Source: Maratus speciosus (taxonomy: Eukaryota > Arthropoda > Arachnida > Araneae > Salticidae). From it: a stretch of DNA of 64,000 nt. The stretch lies in NCBI GenBank assembly GCA_963932465.1, contig OZ010792.1:190615556-190679555 (forward strand), read 5' to 3'. The translations under genes were made by a program, and so were the position numbers. Below are positions 35,103 through 47,904 of this stretch, piece after piece. Under the pieces are notes generated by a model. It saw nothing but the letters and a program-made list of their open reading frames with translations. It made no database searches and had not been told where the DNA came from. How positions within the stretch are numbered: the first letter of the stretch is position 1; each line of letters opens with the position of its first letter.

Positions 35103-35551
35103 AAAAAAAAAATTATTCATTCGAAATTTTTAACAAGGGAAAAACTTGGTATTTGAGAAACGAAAAGGGAATTAAAGTTGCTTAAAGTATTTTTCAATCA
35201 TTTACAAATCATTTTGATAGGGAATTTAATTCCTACTGATAAGATTAAAGGATTTTTATTCTAAATCTTTTGCCCTGTCAGTGTTAGTAACAAAAAGAAA
35301 CCGTTGGAGATCCTTTTATTTAAAACACTTTCACTTTTTGTTTAAAATATTTTTTGTGAGTTAGAAATCATGTCTTTCTACCACAGTTGTACTATGATAT
35401 TTTAAAAGAAATAAGAACAGGGTCTTTTGTAAATTTCTGCCAGTGGTAGTGTATGTATAACAAATTTACAATTTTAAACAGATTTTCATTGGTATGAAAA
35501 AATCCCGAAACGTTGTCATGAGGTAGTATTAAGGATTAATACCTATTTCTT
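35103..35551. other. AT-rich sequence, no feature seen
   Basis: Short unique-looking stretch between the mariner derivative and the next TIR element. Confidence 0.45.
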
Positions 35552-36199
35552 CACTCTAAAAAAATATTTCCCTTACTTTACACCAAAAAGGGTGGCAACT
35601 AAGTTGCCACCCCAAGTAGTGTAATGAAATTCCACTTATAAATTGATGTAATGAGCCACCAACTATAAAATGGTGTAAACAAACACCACTTTTAGTGGCA
35701 ACTTAGTTGTCACCAATTTTGGTGTTAAGTTACGCTACTGCTAATCTGGTGTAAAATAACACTACTGCTTATTTGGTTTGCACTTTAACAGTAAAATAAA
35801 AAACAATTTAAACATTACATTTTAAATCTAATGCAACCATAATTTACAATAAGTAGTTTCACGCAAAGAGGCTGCAAAACATTGTTTTATCTGTATAAAT
35901 TTCTCAAGTTTTTCAGGAAAAATAGTATCTTAAGGAAAATGTTTTTCATTTTAAGTGAGGTATCAATTTTCAAATGTCACTCTTAAAAAAACATTTAATG
36001 CAAAAGCAAATAAAATAATGAACAAAACTTTCCATATTATCCCATCTCTTACCATATTTATCGCATTATTATGCGTATCTATTAACTATATTTATTAATA
36101 CTGACATTAGAGCTTTTGCAGGGGTTTTGATCCATTCCCCCTCACCTCCTTTTTTTTACTGATCTATTTTAACAAAGTTTTAGATGTAACATTTCTTGA

Positions 36200-36240
<41 letters not shown>

Positions 36241-36573
36241 AGAGAGAGCGAAAAAGAACCTGAATTTATCAGCGTTATATGTCGCAAATTGATTTCACAC
36301 CTATTATTACCGGTATACTTCAAATTTTAAACCCTTCCCATTGCAATGTGTTCTAGTGAAAATATTCTTGTTTATGATAGAGTAAAACAGATTTTCCATT
36401 CAAACAGAAAATTTTCGGCACTCTCAGAAAGGAAACCTTGGCTACGCGACTGATTGTTATTGCAAGCAGTATTATTATTGTTGCCAAATAGTACACGAAA
36501 ATACAATTAATTAGCATTAATTATCCTTACAGCATAAGTACTGAATTTTAAAAAAAGCTACACATTTACGATG

Positions 36574-36622
<49 letters not shown>

Positions 36623-37042
36623 CTTTCAAATTTAAAACAATTTTAGTGTTTTACATATTATTAAAATACGTATCTTAAATTGTTACTTACAAAACCTCAG
36701 ATAAACTTAAATAGTAGGAAAAAATACAAATATGAATTGAAAGAATGTATTGTAAACAAATGAACTAACACCATGTTTATTTGTAATACTACTTTCAAGC
36801 AGTTCAAGCTAATGGGATTTAAATAATATAAAACACTATAAAATCAAAACTAATAGTATTTCAAAGTTCTATACGAAAGTGACATTTTTACATGTTTACA
36901 TTATATTTCAAAGTAATATTAGCATTTCAAAGGACTATACGAAAGTGACATTTTTACATGTTTACATTATAAGTAATTTTTATTTTAAAAATATCGAAAT
37001 AACTAGTCTACTAAGTCATATTTTACAAGTATTATGTATCAG

Positions 37043-37087
<45 letters not shown>

Positions 37088-37921
37088 AAGCAAATATATG
37101 TATCACAAAATCAAGAGTTTCAAATGCAAGGAAAACATATTTGGTTACTTAGACATTCCGGTGTATATTATCAAACGAGCAATAAGTACGATCAAGTGAA
37201 GGGCTATATTGTTAAAACTTGGACATATGACACAATAGATACGTATAACATATACTTTAAAGCTGTTTTTAGCTTTAAAATTCTTAAACACGATTAAAAT
37301 TGCTAAATACTATAAAACCAAAACTAATTGTACCCAGTTAGATATTTATTTTAGACTTTGTAACAAAGTAAACAATAAGTAACTTACTATCTCCTGAGTT
37401 TTCATAACAGTTCTAAAATTTATTCTAAGGAAACACAGGGTAGCACATTTTTCCTTTCTCAAATCTTTCGTTCAGTACATATGGACTTACGTTACGTATA
37501 CTTGACTTTCTTTTTTTGTAAATTCAGCGCCAGCCTGGCTGGTTTCGACTAATTAGTCCAAGCATATTAAAATAAACACAGCTGCAGTTCGGGTAAAATT
37601 GCTACATTGACTATGTTAACTGTTTTTTAATCAGTTATCATTACTCAGAAATATATCAGAAATCGGACAAAATGCTTATCCGGGAACATCAATATAAATG
37701 AATTTCAAAATGGCGCTCTGAGTCATACGTCGTTTAAAATTTTTACACCTGAATTGGTGTAAGGCTTCCATAATTTCTTTAAAGGAATAAAATTACACCA
37801 TTTTTAATCTATTATTACATTTAAAAGTATGTTGACACCAGAAATAGCGCATATTTAAACTTCATTCGGCATTTTAGAAGCCCAAATTAAGTGTAATAAT
37901 ACTCCCCTTTTTTTTACAGTG
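35552..37921. mobile_element. Putative 2.4 kb TIR element with TTACACC subterminal motifs
   Basis: The left tip CACTCTAAAAAAATATTTCC and the right tip (reverse-complemented) CACTGTAAAAAAAAGGGGAG are similar, and both are followed by TTACACC/GTGTAA motifs. The left subterminal region (35578-35740) is a compound hairpin in which GGTGGCAACTAAGTTGCCAC is self-complementary and recurs in inverted form near 35693. The right subterminal part (37740-37890) has scattered GGTGTAA and ACACCA motifs. No clear target duplication and no transposase were seen. Confidence 0.5.
36577..37084. repeat. Two AT microsatellites and a 67 bp tandem duplication
   Basis: (AT)n at 36577-36620 and 37049-37084. Between them a unit with CTATACGAAAGTGACATTTT is repeated twice (36868 and 36935). 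Confidence 0.93.
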
Positions 37922-38460
37922 TTGGAATAAGTGTTTCAAATTGAAAAATAGAAAAACATTATTAACAATTTTCTAATGCGCGCACTCATTATCATACTCG
38001 TGTTCTGTTCACACAAAATCCTTCAGGCGCAGCCCTGTAAGAGACGTGGATTCAACGGACAAAAACTCCATCGCCTCTATTGGATTCCCTGAACCATTTC
38101 GTCGGCAGCCGAACTTTAAGTAAGCCACAAATGACAACGGCAGGACGATTGGAGCACAGCTGGAGGAGATGAACGATGTGGCGTGGGAAAAACCGAAGTG
38201 TAAAACCTTAGATTTTAACATTGTGAAACGTGTTATTTTGATGTCGTATTAATTTTAATTGTGTTGTGCTCAAGGGTGAATAAATGTGTTAAAGGTTATA
38301 CCAGCTGAGTTATTGAAAGCATACATGCATCGTTTAAAAGTGATTTGAAATTGAAACGAGCTTTTAAAATCTAGTGATTGATGGAACTTACGTATGCGGG
38401 AAAAATTCACTAGCCCGCAGTTATCCGTATTGTACAAACTTATGTAGGGACGTAGCTACA
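37922..38460. other. Less AT-rich island, no gene recognised
   Basis: 38010-38220 has mixed composition (for example GCGCAGCCCTGTAAGAGACG) and could be an exon, UTR or unrecognised element. The 70-codon frame on the reverse strand has no recognised motif. Confidence 0.3.
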
Positions 38461-38640
38461 GATACTTTTTTTTTTGGGGGGGGGGGGGCGATAATTTGAA
38501 AAATTCCCAACTTCATACAAAATTATATTATATTATATATTATATATTATAATATATATATTATATATATTATATTATATTATATATTATATATTATATA
38601 TTATATATTATATATTATATTATAAATTTTTAACTAAAAT
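38461..38640. repeat. G-run followed by TATAT-type satellite
   Basis: A T-run then 13 G at 38466-38488, preceded by AGGGACGTAGCTAC, which resembles a hAT-type tip (not paired with a right end). Then about 115 bp of TATATTATAT-type repeats at 38520-38635. Confidence 0.7.
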
Positions 38641-39263
38641 TATATGCGCAACGTGTGAAATAATGATAATGAAACGTATGCATAAAAAATTCCTTTCCAA
38701 AGAAAAAATGGCTTTGCAGAATTGTAATTTAAATATGAAATGTATTGCTGCAATATTTTCTAGATATAGGAAACATTGTCATTTAAGATCATTATTAATT
38801 TGTCGAAAATTTCTTTAATCTCTTTCCTGTAAAACATTTGTGTATTAATGATCATTGTGTATTAAATTCCTACTTAGGTCAATAAGAGAATTTTTTTCTC
38901 CCATTCTTCTTTCCTTTTGAGTGGCGCTTAAAATGCCTTGATCAAGAAGAGCGCTCTCTCGATTATTTAAAATTAATTTAATTTAATTAATGAATTAATA
39001 TTTGAAAAAACTGGATTAACATCAAGTGTCATCCACTACAAGTTAAAAAAATTATTTGAGCTTGATTGGATGAATAATAAGTATTTTATTAACGATTGAA
39101 AACTTGTAAAAGATATATATAGCGAGAGTGTGAGCTAATAGTAGGTATTAAAAATTAGTTTCACATTAATGAGAAATAATTAATTAGTTCGCTTTTTACG
39201 CAGTCGGGTTTTTTGATTTTTTTAAATTTAATTGTTTATTTAAGTATTACATTAGAAAAAATG
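38641..39263. other. AT-rich sequence, no feature seen
   Basis: No gene or repeat recognised. Confidence 0.45.
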
Positions 39264-39546
39264 ATTGAATTCTTATGTATAGATTTTGTTCCTATAAAAC
39301 ATTTTTTAACGGATCTATTCTGACAAACTTCAACATAAAATAGCTCTTAAAGTAATTATTCGATTTAAAAACTATTTGCTTCAGCGAGTTTATTAAATAT
39401 TTCTCTGTAACACTACCAATGTTCCTATTTTTGTATGCTGTAGTTTTCTTAATATTAGAGAAGAAAGACCTCCGGTCATAAGGAATTAAGTGGCGGTGGC
39501 GGCGGTGACAGTGTTAGTAACTTTTTATTTTAGGATAGAGCGATTT
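39264..39546 (-). mobile_element. Helitron-like family, 3'-truncated copy (reverse)
   Basis: The reverse complement matches the first 280 bp of the 15520 copy: TCTATCCTAAAATAAAAAGT, a CACCGCC-repeat segment (39491-39509), ATGACCGGAGGTCTTTCTTC and the GAGAAATATTTAATAAACTC block. Homology stops near 39264, so the GC-rich end is absent. Confidence 0.75.
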
Positions 39547-39665
39547 GATTGTTCTGTGTATGGGCAAAACGAACAAATCTGTCAATTTGTAGCTTTTTCT
39601 TTCAAGTGTTGTTACTTTCGAATCATGGAAGACGATAGTATTTCGAGTGACGCAGCCTTAAGCCT

Positions 39666-39711
39666 AAAATCGTATCGTATCGTATCGTTAAAATCGTATC
39701 GTATCGTATCA
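39666..39711. repeat. CGTAT microsatellite
   Basis: Two short runs of (CGTAT)n separated by CGTTAAAAT. Confidence 0.9.
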
Positions 39712-40315
39712 TAGAATTCGTAGATGGCGGAACTCATATATACAGCTAACTCGACATCAAAGAAAATGCGAAAAGCCGCCTTTTAATAACTCAGCAGATA
39801 TACGTCTTATTGTTCTGAATTTTCTAGAACAGTCTTATATCTGCAGTCTAATCGTATACTGAAATTTTTACATTTCTACGTGCAGTATATTTTGAGATCT
39901 AAATAGTCATTTTTAAAGTGAAAACGTTGGCATAATATCGAGGAAGTTCCTAATTTGAAAATCTCGAAAACGGTTCTAACGATTATTTTTAAATTGATAC
40001 ATAATATAAATGTGATTAAGGCGAGGTGAATAACACTTTTCTTTTTTCTGGGAAAACTCTCGTTCGTTAAATAATTCGATTTTTTTTCTCTCGAAAATGA
40101 CACGGGCGATTTTTTAAAAATCAAATAAATATGTTTCAGATGAACCAAATAACAATTTACTTGTTTCCAGCAAGACTCTTGTTCGTTTTATAATGCGCAT
40201 GAAAAATCGGACTATATTTCTTCGCCATTCTATGGAAATTTCACCGAAAATGCATGACACTGTATTCATACACATGCTTTCTTTTTAACCACTTTTGGGG
40301 AGAAAAATTTTGTCT

Positions 40316-40392
40316 TCCCACGGCTGAGTGGTTGAGGGCCATCGTCTACTGATCTTAACACAGGCAGTTCGATACTCGCTAGTGCGTGTGAA
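40316..40392 (+). tRNA. tRNA-like sequence (tRNA pseudogene or SINE head)
   Basis: CGGCTGAGTGGTTGAGG (40321) matches an A-box of the Ser/Leu tRNA type and GTTCGATACTC (40367-40377) matches a B-box, at roughly tRNA spacing. A T-run of about 30 bases starts at 40394 and would terminate RNA polymerase III. The acceptor and anticodon stems do not pair well, so this is unlikely to be a functional tRNA. The T-run is on the wrong strand for a SINE poly-A tail, favouring a tRNA-derived pseudogene or the start of a SINE with a lost body. Confidence 0.4.
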
Positions 40393-40425
<33 letters not shown>

Positions 40426-40616
40426 TCTGTTAGTTGACCATTATTCTCAGTTCCTTTGTAATTTTTTAATTGCTATTAAGTTAAATAAAATTACAATTAT
40501 AATGATGCCAATTTGATGATGATTATTTCTTGGCAATTTTTCAACAATAAAAATATTACCATAAATTTTATAAATATATTTAATTTCAATCACTTTACAA
40601 AAAATATACATTAATA

Positions 40617-40792
40617 CAGTAAACTCTGTGTAAGGCGGAATCGATCGGGACCAAGAAAATTTTCCGCAATAGACAATATTCCGCCTTAGACAAATTTTAC
40701 TCTATGTCTATGGATTCGTAGGGACTTGAAATTCTTTCCGAGTTAGACAGATTTCCGTCTTACACAGAGTCCGCCTTACAGAGAGTTTACTG
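40617..40792. mobile_element. pogo/Tigger-like MITE, copy 2 (176 bp)
   Basis: Tips CAGTAAACTCTGTGTAAGGC and (complement) CAGTAAACTCTCTGTAAGGC are inverted, with TA on both sides. It is a separate subfamily from the 23727 copy, marked by GTAAGGCGGA in place of GATTATCCGAAC. Confidence 0.82.
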
Positions 40793-41784
40793 TAATTATT
40801 ATTTGAATATAAATCATACGATCAGAAACGTAAAAAAATAATTCATTTCAGCTCTTCTTTTTATAATATCATTTTTTATTATTCTGACGGTCAATCAATA
40901 TATAATCACTGACATCCATAATATTATTATTATTATAATTATTATTTTCCTTGCATAAAAACTATTGTGATGTAATAATTATTTTATAATAAATAATTTA
41001 GTTGAAATGTTTTATTTATAAATAACAATGAAGTTTTACATAATAAGCATATCAGAATTCTGGTGTCGCCATCTTTTGACGCAATTGCGTACCACATTTC
41101 AGGGTCGTACTGGCATAACTGAGAGGGCGGTGGCAAAATGGATAAAAAGGGCGCCGATTGCCTTACAAAAGGGCGCAAATGCTTATATATACATACATAC
41201 ACATACTATATAAATTATGTATAAAAAATCACTTTAAAAATATATACGAGTATATTGCTATAGCGAAAACTGTATTCCTAAAATAATTATGTCACCCAAA
41301 TTAGTATTTTACACTATAGAAATGTAATATGCACAAAAATAGTTCCCCGCAAGGCATTGCAGCTAAAAAAAAAATCTGATGTTAGACCAGTGTTGCCAAT
41401 TTAGAGGTATTTTTTTCCTCCACACTTTTCTAAGAAAGCTATCTCTGTTTTCGAATTTCGCTCACCTTATCTAATGAGTTAATTCAAACTTTACCCCGAA
41501 TATTTGAATAAAAATCTCCATACGATTATCTCCAAATGGAAAATAAAATATTAAAATAAAACAAACAAAAACAATTTCGTTGGGTCAAAACTCAAAAGTG
41601 CAAAACATTATTTAATACAATTCAATAATATTTTATATAATACAATCTCTAGAATACAAATACTAATTATGGTGTATAAAATTTCAGGAAAGTTATTTTT
41701 GTTTAGTTCAAGAGTGACGTCTATTTTACGTGAATTATTTTTAAAATATGTTTTATTTCTTTATTTTTTCAACATTCAAAAGAT

Positions 41785-41940
41785 ATCATAGATTTTTTTT
41801 TTTTTAAATTATGGCCATTTTTTTTTTCCATTCTGATCAGAAACAAAATTATGGCCATTTTTTTTCATCCTGGCAAGAAAAAAAAAAAAATTATGACCAT
41901 TTTTTTTTCCTTTTCTGACCAGAAAATCAGAGTTCTAACT
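41785..41940. repeat. Three tandem copies of about 58 bp
   Basis: AAATTATGGCCATTTTTTTT-type units recur at about 41807, 41850 and 41888 (the last with ATGACCATTT), each followed by a CTGATCAGAAA-like motif. Confidence 0.75.
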
Positions 41941-42534
41941 TTTTACGACAGCTCTTTCATCTTCACCTAACACTTCATTTATAACGGTTGTTTCAAAATA
42001 ATGGATGGCACCAGTCCATCAGTTCAGAAGAAAATGATCCATTCCAAAGGTATAAGTTCGATTGAAAAAAACTATTTAATACTTTGAGCAGAAAGAAGAG
42101 GCTACACCTGCAATTTTTATGACACTAATAGAATCCCATAGCTGCCAATGTGTACGGTTTAGTTACCTCTAAAATTTAACACAAATTTTTGCCATATTTA
42201 ATCGTTGACAATTGTTAGACTTTTTAAACCGAAATTCCGGAAGTGACAGCCGATTGTTCCCTTGCGACGACATTCCTCTGGCTTCAACTCGTGAAACTTG
42301 GCTAAAAGTGCTATCTTTGACAACATTTTCTGAATGAATCTTTGCCTTTATAAGAAAATGGGAAACTAATTTCCTGGTATCTGAACAAAATGAGCAAATT
42401 TTATATTTTTACGAATATTAATGCAAATTTTTTGTATTTACGAATGAAAATGACTTCGCGAAAGTATCAGAAAAGTAGTTAGTTTGGATTTGGGAATAGC
42501 TTTCAATATAAAAAATTCTCATAACGAGGATGTG

Positions 42535-42605
42535 ATCGCCCCCCACCCCAAAAAAGGAAATCCATGACCCCCTCTAAATGATGAGCTGAATCCGTCCTTG
42601 GCTTT
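42535..42605 (-). repeat. hAT-type tip, unpaired
   Basis: The reverse strand reads CCAAGGACGGATTCAGCTCA followed by a GGGGG-rich segment, a pattern common at ends of hAT-like elements. No partner end was found. A similar GC-rich tip (reverse strand CAGGGCCGAAATTAAGG) lies at about 42780-42836. Confidence 0.35.
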
Positions 42606-44305
42606 GTCGAATATTGATTGATTAAAATCTCGGAAACGGAATCGAAAAAAAATCCGCTTTATACAGGATCCTTATGCCATATCATCTTTAGATTCTTCTA
42701 TGTTTTGTCATACGCCAGACAGAATTATTTTAACAATACCGTGCAAAACACAGATGCGAGAAAAATCGACAAACAAAATCTTCATTTGGCGCCCGGGGCA
42801 CATGCCCCCTCTGCCCCCCTTAATTTCGGCCCTGCTTTCAAATCAGCAAACTTACAAAGGCTGTGCCCAATAATGGAGTTGTTTCTGTTTTTCAAAGATC
42901 TTGTTCTTTTTTACCGCGATTCATGTGTGTACGCAGGGTAGGGGGGGGGGGCAGAAAATCTTTGGAAAAGTAATACATTCTTTAAAAGTATTACGCTGAA
43001 TGTAATTGTTTTGAAAAGTAGTATTACTTGAATTTTATTGCATGATAGTTTTGTTTTAAAGGTTTTCATTAAATTTCATTGTAACTGCTGGCTGCTGGCT
43101 GAAAATACCAATTATTTTTTATTGTCCACCAGAAACTTTTTAATCGAACTGTCTTTTATATTTTTTGAGAAAAACAAAAGATCTTTCAGAAAAGGCTGCC
43201 GAATGTGGCGTTTTGAACCGAATTTCCGGACGCGACAGTGGAGGAAGAGAAAGAAAACTGTTGTCATGAGACAACAATCAATTTTAACTCAAGATGTAAT
43301 TAATATAAAGAACAGAATCTATTGTATTGCAAATCACTTCAATAACCTAGCCTGCAAGTCTCATTCTTTTATGTGGAGTTTCGCCGAATATTCGGTTTCA
43401 TTTTCGTTTTCAGCCCAAAATCCTAGTTTCGGCGAAAATACTGCCGTATATTCGGTATTACTATAACTGCCCCTCCCTAGCCTCCCCCAAACGGCACTCC
43501 CATCCAAAGAGCCGTACATACTATATATTCACATACAAGGAGATAAATCTAGAAGGTATTACTAATATTGATTAAATTCGTTATTTTTAAATTAAATTAT
43601 TTTTTAATATATTTTTTATGTTTATAGCACCTTATATTTAATTAATTTTATTTCAATCAAATTATTTTGTTAATTATGTACTGCCGTTTCTACGCAAAAC
43701 ATTATTCAGATAACATGCGTATATGTATGTTTATGTTGCTTACTTTGAATTTATTTTTAAAACAATTTCGCTTACGTTTTCAGTCGATACTAGGAATGTA
43801 ACCGAAATTCAGTTTCTTTCTAACACTATTTTTATGTTTGTAAATCAGCAGAAATTTTCGCATTATTGAACGTTAAAAAATTTTTTTTTTTTTTTTGAGA
43901 ACCGCTTTAAGGATTTACATATACATTTATAATCATAACTTATAAATTTCGGAAAATCGAGTTTTTATTTTAGCGGCTTTATCAACGGAATTGAGACTTC
44001 TTTATGTGGTCAGAATATGGAATAGACAATTCTATGTAAGTAAAAAAAAAATAAAAAAATACAATAAGCATTCTATTATAATTATAACATAAAATTGAAA
44101 CTAGTTTTTTTTCTCAAAATTGCATTTTTTAATAGATGACCACGGCACGATTACTTTAATAATACTGAATTGTTTTTCACTTCTAATTTTGTCAGCTTTT
44201 TCCTTCTATATATAAAAAAAAAGTTTCGAATTGGAAATGGACTAATGAAAATCTGCGTAGATATTCCCGGTAGATCGGCATCCAATTTGAATGCTTAAGC
44301 ATGGC

Positions 44306-45401
44306 CTTTCTTCGTTAATATTAAAAAAAACTGTTGCAAACAAAAATATGAAAATCAGTGGTATTACAGAGAAATGTTTGATAAACACGCTGATGCAGAC
44401 AGTTTTCAAATCAAAGAATTATTTTAAGAGATATTTAATGCCAAAGTTGGAAAAAATCGTTCCATTAAAAAAGTTTTATTGGAGCAAAAACTACATGAGA
44501 ATTTAATCATTTTTAGATCATTTTATACGTTATAAGTTCCCGGTGTGCAGATTGTATTTATTTTTTTTATTTGACTCATTTTTTGAGGTTTTATTTCTAT
44601 TTTAAATTCAAATTTTCAGCTTTTCGAGAGATGTTTTTTATATATTTTAGAAAATGTTATTAATTTAAACTGTTGCCAATTGTATAAACAGCGAAACAAT
44701 AATGTTTACTTCAAATTAAAAATTTATTTACACGTGACTATTGTAAACAGAAATAAAAACTTTAAAATTAGAATTAAATGATCACATGTTAAAAGCAGGA
44801 AAATTACGTCCTAAGAACCATATTCACACTTGAATTTTAAAAGAGAAACAAAATGTTAAATAAAAAAAAATTATGCGCTAAAACTTGTAAAGGGGAGAAA
44901 TTACATTATTTAAAATGGCCAAAAAATATGGTAAAAACATTTAAATTAAAAAATATATTTGCGCGAGATATTTTGAGATAATCTTTTCAACTATTATCGT
45001 GAATTCAAAGACAGCGCAAATATTTCCTTCTAACAACTAAAGTATTTTCACCTGAATATTAATAAGAGAAATAAAACTTTGGTGTAAATTACGTCAGATT
45101 TAAAACGATACATTTAAAATGAATTATTTAAAAGAACTATCTTATATCGCTGTTAAAAAATACCGGGAGACAAGGACACTGTTTACTTAATTCATTTTAC
45201 ATTAGCTTATTTTCAAATGTTTAACTAATTTTTTAATTAACGAATAGAAACCCGTTTACAGAAAAATCACTACTGTTTTTTTTCTTTTGTTTTTTTTAAA
45301 TTCAATATTTTTAAAGCCGATCAAATTAGCGTGCTTTTTGGATTTTGGTGTGCCTGAACGGGGGTTGGCGAGCGTAGCTCGTAGGGGGCAGAGCCTTCTA
45401 G
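44306..45401 (+). mobile_element. Helitron-like family, 5'-truncated copy
   Basis: Matches 15608-16955: CCTTTCTTCGTTAATATT, GTTTGATAAACACGCTGATG, TTTACACGTGACTAT, AATTACGTCAGATTTAAAAC and the 3' end GGGGTTGGCGAGCGTAGCTC then TTCTAG followed by T. The terminal stem is weakened by GCCCCC becoming GCCTTC. Nested in the large hAT-like element. Confidence 0.78.
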
Positions 45402-46398
45402 TTTCTTATATAATTATGCAGTGCATTAAGGATTTTTTTTTTTTTTTTTTTTTTTTTGTCAATCATCAAAAATCAGCATTTTTCTACGATAAAAGTTGAA
45501 TACCCTCTTCAAATAATCAGCATTAAAGAAAAAAAAAGAGAGAGAGAGAGCTTTTCATAATTTCCACCTTTTGTCTCGTCTAGTCACTAAAATAAGCCAT
45601 ATTTAATTAAAAATTACTGTTTATTTTAATTTCAGATAAGCCAATTTTAAACTACAATGGTCGTCGCAACTCACACGCAAAAAACACCAACAGCACGTCG
45701 TGTCGCGCATGTGTCGTGTGTTAATTAGTATTTCATGGGAAAATACCTCCACATCCGCCGATTTCTATTTTCTCCAGAAAGATGGAGAGATCCAGAATAC
45801 GGTATAATAATTTTAAAAAAAGTGTCACACCTGGTATTACTACAGAAACCACTGGGTATCTATAGAACCGATTTGAAATCCCGCCGAAATGGTAATTTGT
45901 CTTCTTAGGAATTCCACGTTAATGACTAACAGCATTGAAAATTGAACCCAAATACATCTGCACTTCTCTTTACTTATATTTATCCATTCTTTTGTAAAAG
46001 GACTTTTACAATTTTAGTGGTTTATCTATTTATTTTAATTACATATGTATTTTTCAATTTATATATTCGGGTGGTGTTTGAAGTTTAAAGAGGTTAAGCA
46101 GATCCGGTTTAAAAAAAAATAAATAACGTTTTTACATATTGGCTTTTTTGGATGCTAAAAATATTATCGAATTTTTAAATAGATATGAAAAATTAACATT
46201 TTCTTCTTTCAAAAGCAAAATTTACATAAGTTTCCATTGCAAAATCTTGTGAAGAATTAGTCTTGGCGCCCTTGGCGGTCTAACACTTATATTATCATTG
46301 AGAAATTATGGAATGCTCCACTTTAGTAGAACTAAGGGCATCAATTTGTGTGTGTATTTGTGGGGAGTGTGCGTGTGTGGGGGGGAAGGGGGGTTTGC
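45402..46398. other. Interior of hAT-like element, no gene recognised
   Basis: T-run at 45430-45458, (GA)n at 45537-45551 and a GT/G-rich stretch at 46349-46394. A short mixed-composition stretch at 45660-45760 shows no motif. Confidence 0.4.
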
Positions 46399-47100
46399 TA
46401 TTACAAAAACACGATACTACTTTTTTTCAAGTTATTTTTGCAGAGGCGCTGTAAAAAATCTGGCCAAGTGACCAAGGGCGCCATGATTACAAAAACACGG
46501 TATTAGTTTTTTTTAACTTATTTTTACAGAGGCGCTAAAAAAAATCTGTCCAAGGGCGCCATGATTACAAAAACACGATGATAGTTTTTGAAAGGGATTT
46601 TTACAAAGGCGCTGAAAAATATCTGACCAAGGGCGCCATGATTACAAAAACACGATATTAGTTTTTTAAAACTTATTTTTACAGATGCGCTGAAAAAAAT
46701 CTCTCTAAGGGCGCCAAGATTAAAAAAACACGATAATAGTTTTTCAAAATTATTTTTACAGAGGTGCTGAAAAAATCTCACCAAGAGCACATTGATTACG
46801 AAAACACGATATTAGTTTTTTGAAAGTTATTTTTACAGAGAGGCGCTGAAAAAAAAATCTGCCCAAGGGCGCCATGAGTACAAAAACGCGATAATAGCTT
46901 TTTGAAAGGCATTTTTACAGAGGCGCTGAAAAATATTTGACCAAGGACGCCATGATTACAAAAACACGATATTAGTTTTTTGAAATTTATTTTTACAGAG
47001 GCGCTGAAAAAGACCAAGGGCGCCATTATTACGTAAACACGATATTAGTTTTTTTAAACTTATTTTTACAGAGGCGCTAAAAAAATTGACCAAAGCCGCC
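46399..47100. repeat. 77 bp tandem array
   Basis: About nine monomers with CCAAGGGCGCCATGATTAC, then AAAAACACGATATTAGTTTT, then TTTTTACAGAGGCGCTGAA. GGGCGCC landmarks lie at about 46476, 46554, 46631, 46709, 46785, 46866, 46945, 47018 and 47094. Reverse-strand frames with repeated FFSASVKI-like peptides are products of the array. Degenerate GGGCGC units continue to about 47460. Confidence 0.95.
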
Positions 47101-47904
47101 TCTGACAAAGGGACCAAATGAAATTAAAATGAAAATCCCCTGTCTTAAATTGGCATTTTTTTTTGTTCTTTCACAAAAAACAGAAATACCAAACTACCGG
47201 GCAGCCACCCAAGGCGCTGAATATTTGACAGAAAATATACTAAATACATCATTAATACCAATATTAATTTATGTAGAAGTTACTATTCTTCGGGGTACTG
47301 AATAAAATCTGGACCAGGGCGCCATGACTATCAAAGTCTCTGTGAATGAATCCATTTAAAATGAGAATATGTTTCTTATACAGTGTTTCGTCGTTTATAC
47401 TTGCACAAAAGGCAGAAATACAAAAATACCTCACAACACCAGGGGCGCTAAATACTTAGACGCAGAAAATATGCAAACGTATTAGACGCAGACTCATTAG
47501 ACACTTATTAGAAGCATTCCTAGAACAGAAATTATTTAGGCGTACATCTAAATATGTGAGTACTTAATATTATTTTTCTTAGAATTTATCATTAGTACAG
47601 GCTTTGAAACAAAGTCTGGTCCTGGATACAATGTGTAACAACGGCATATCTGATTGTCGATAACTTATGTTATCTCGAAATTGGTTTATCTAATTGTCTT
47701 TGATCGCACATAGTTTGCTTATGCTATACTTAAAAAAATAAAAAGCATTACTTTTTAATTTTCCAAATAAGAATCTTTGAAAATTTTATGCCTTTCAAAA
47801 TGCGTGCTTAAAAAAAGGATAAAAAGATAAAAGAAAAAGAAAAAGTGACGATGGGCGCACCGGGCATTTGCCTCGTTGCCCGGTGGGCCAGTACGACCCT
47901 GCTA

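Larger units (their letters stand above)
41100..47901. mobile_element. Large hAT-like non-autonomous element (6.8 kb) with nested insertions
   Basis: The left tip CAGGGTCGTACTGGC and the right tip GCCAGTACGACCCTG are perfect 15 bp inverted repeats. The flanking octamers CCACATTT (41092-41099) and CTACATTT (47902-47909) match at 7 of 8 positions, the target size of hAT. GGGCGCC motifs lie just inside the left end and fill the right part, including a 77 bp tandem array. A Helitron-like copy (44306-45401) is nested inside. No hAT transposase was recognised. The chance that two unrelated ends happen to pair is reduced by the near-matching octamers but not excluded. Confidence 0.65.

Noticed and set aside
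38009..38221. Mixed-composition island with a 70-codon reverse frame
   Set aside because: No motif, start context or splice structure supports a gene; kept only as an unexplained stretch.
43038..43466. 142-codon frame
   Set aside because: Hydrophobic AT-driven start, no recognised domain, and the end runs through a CGAATATTCGG-type repeat; it lies inside a transposon.
46524..47026. Two reverse-strand frames with repeated FFSASVKI-like units
   Set aside because: They translate the 77 bp tandem array; the repeat period sets the peptide period.
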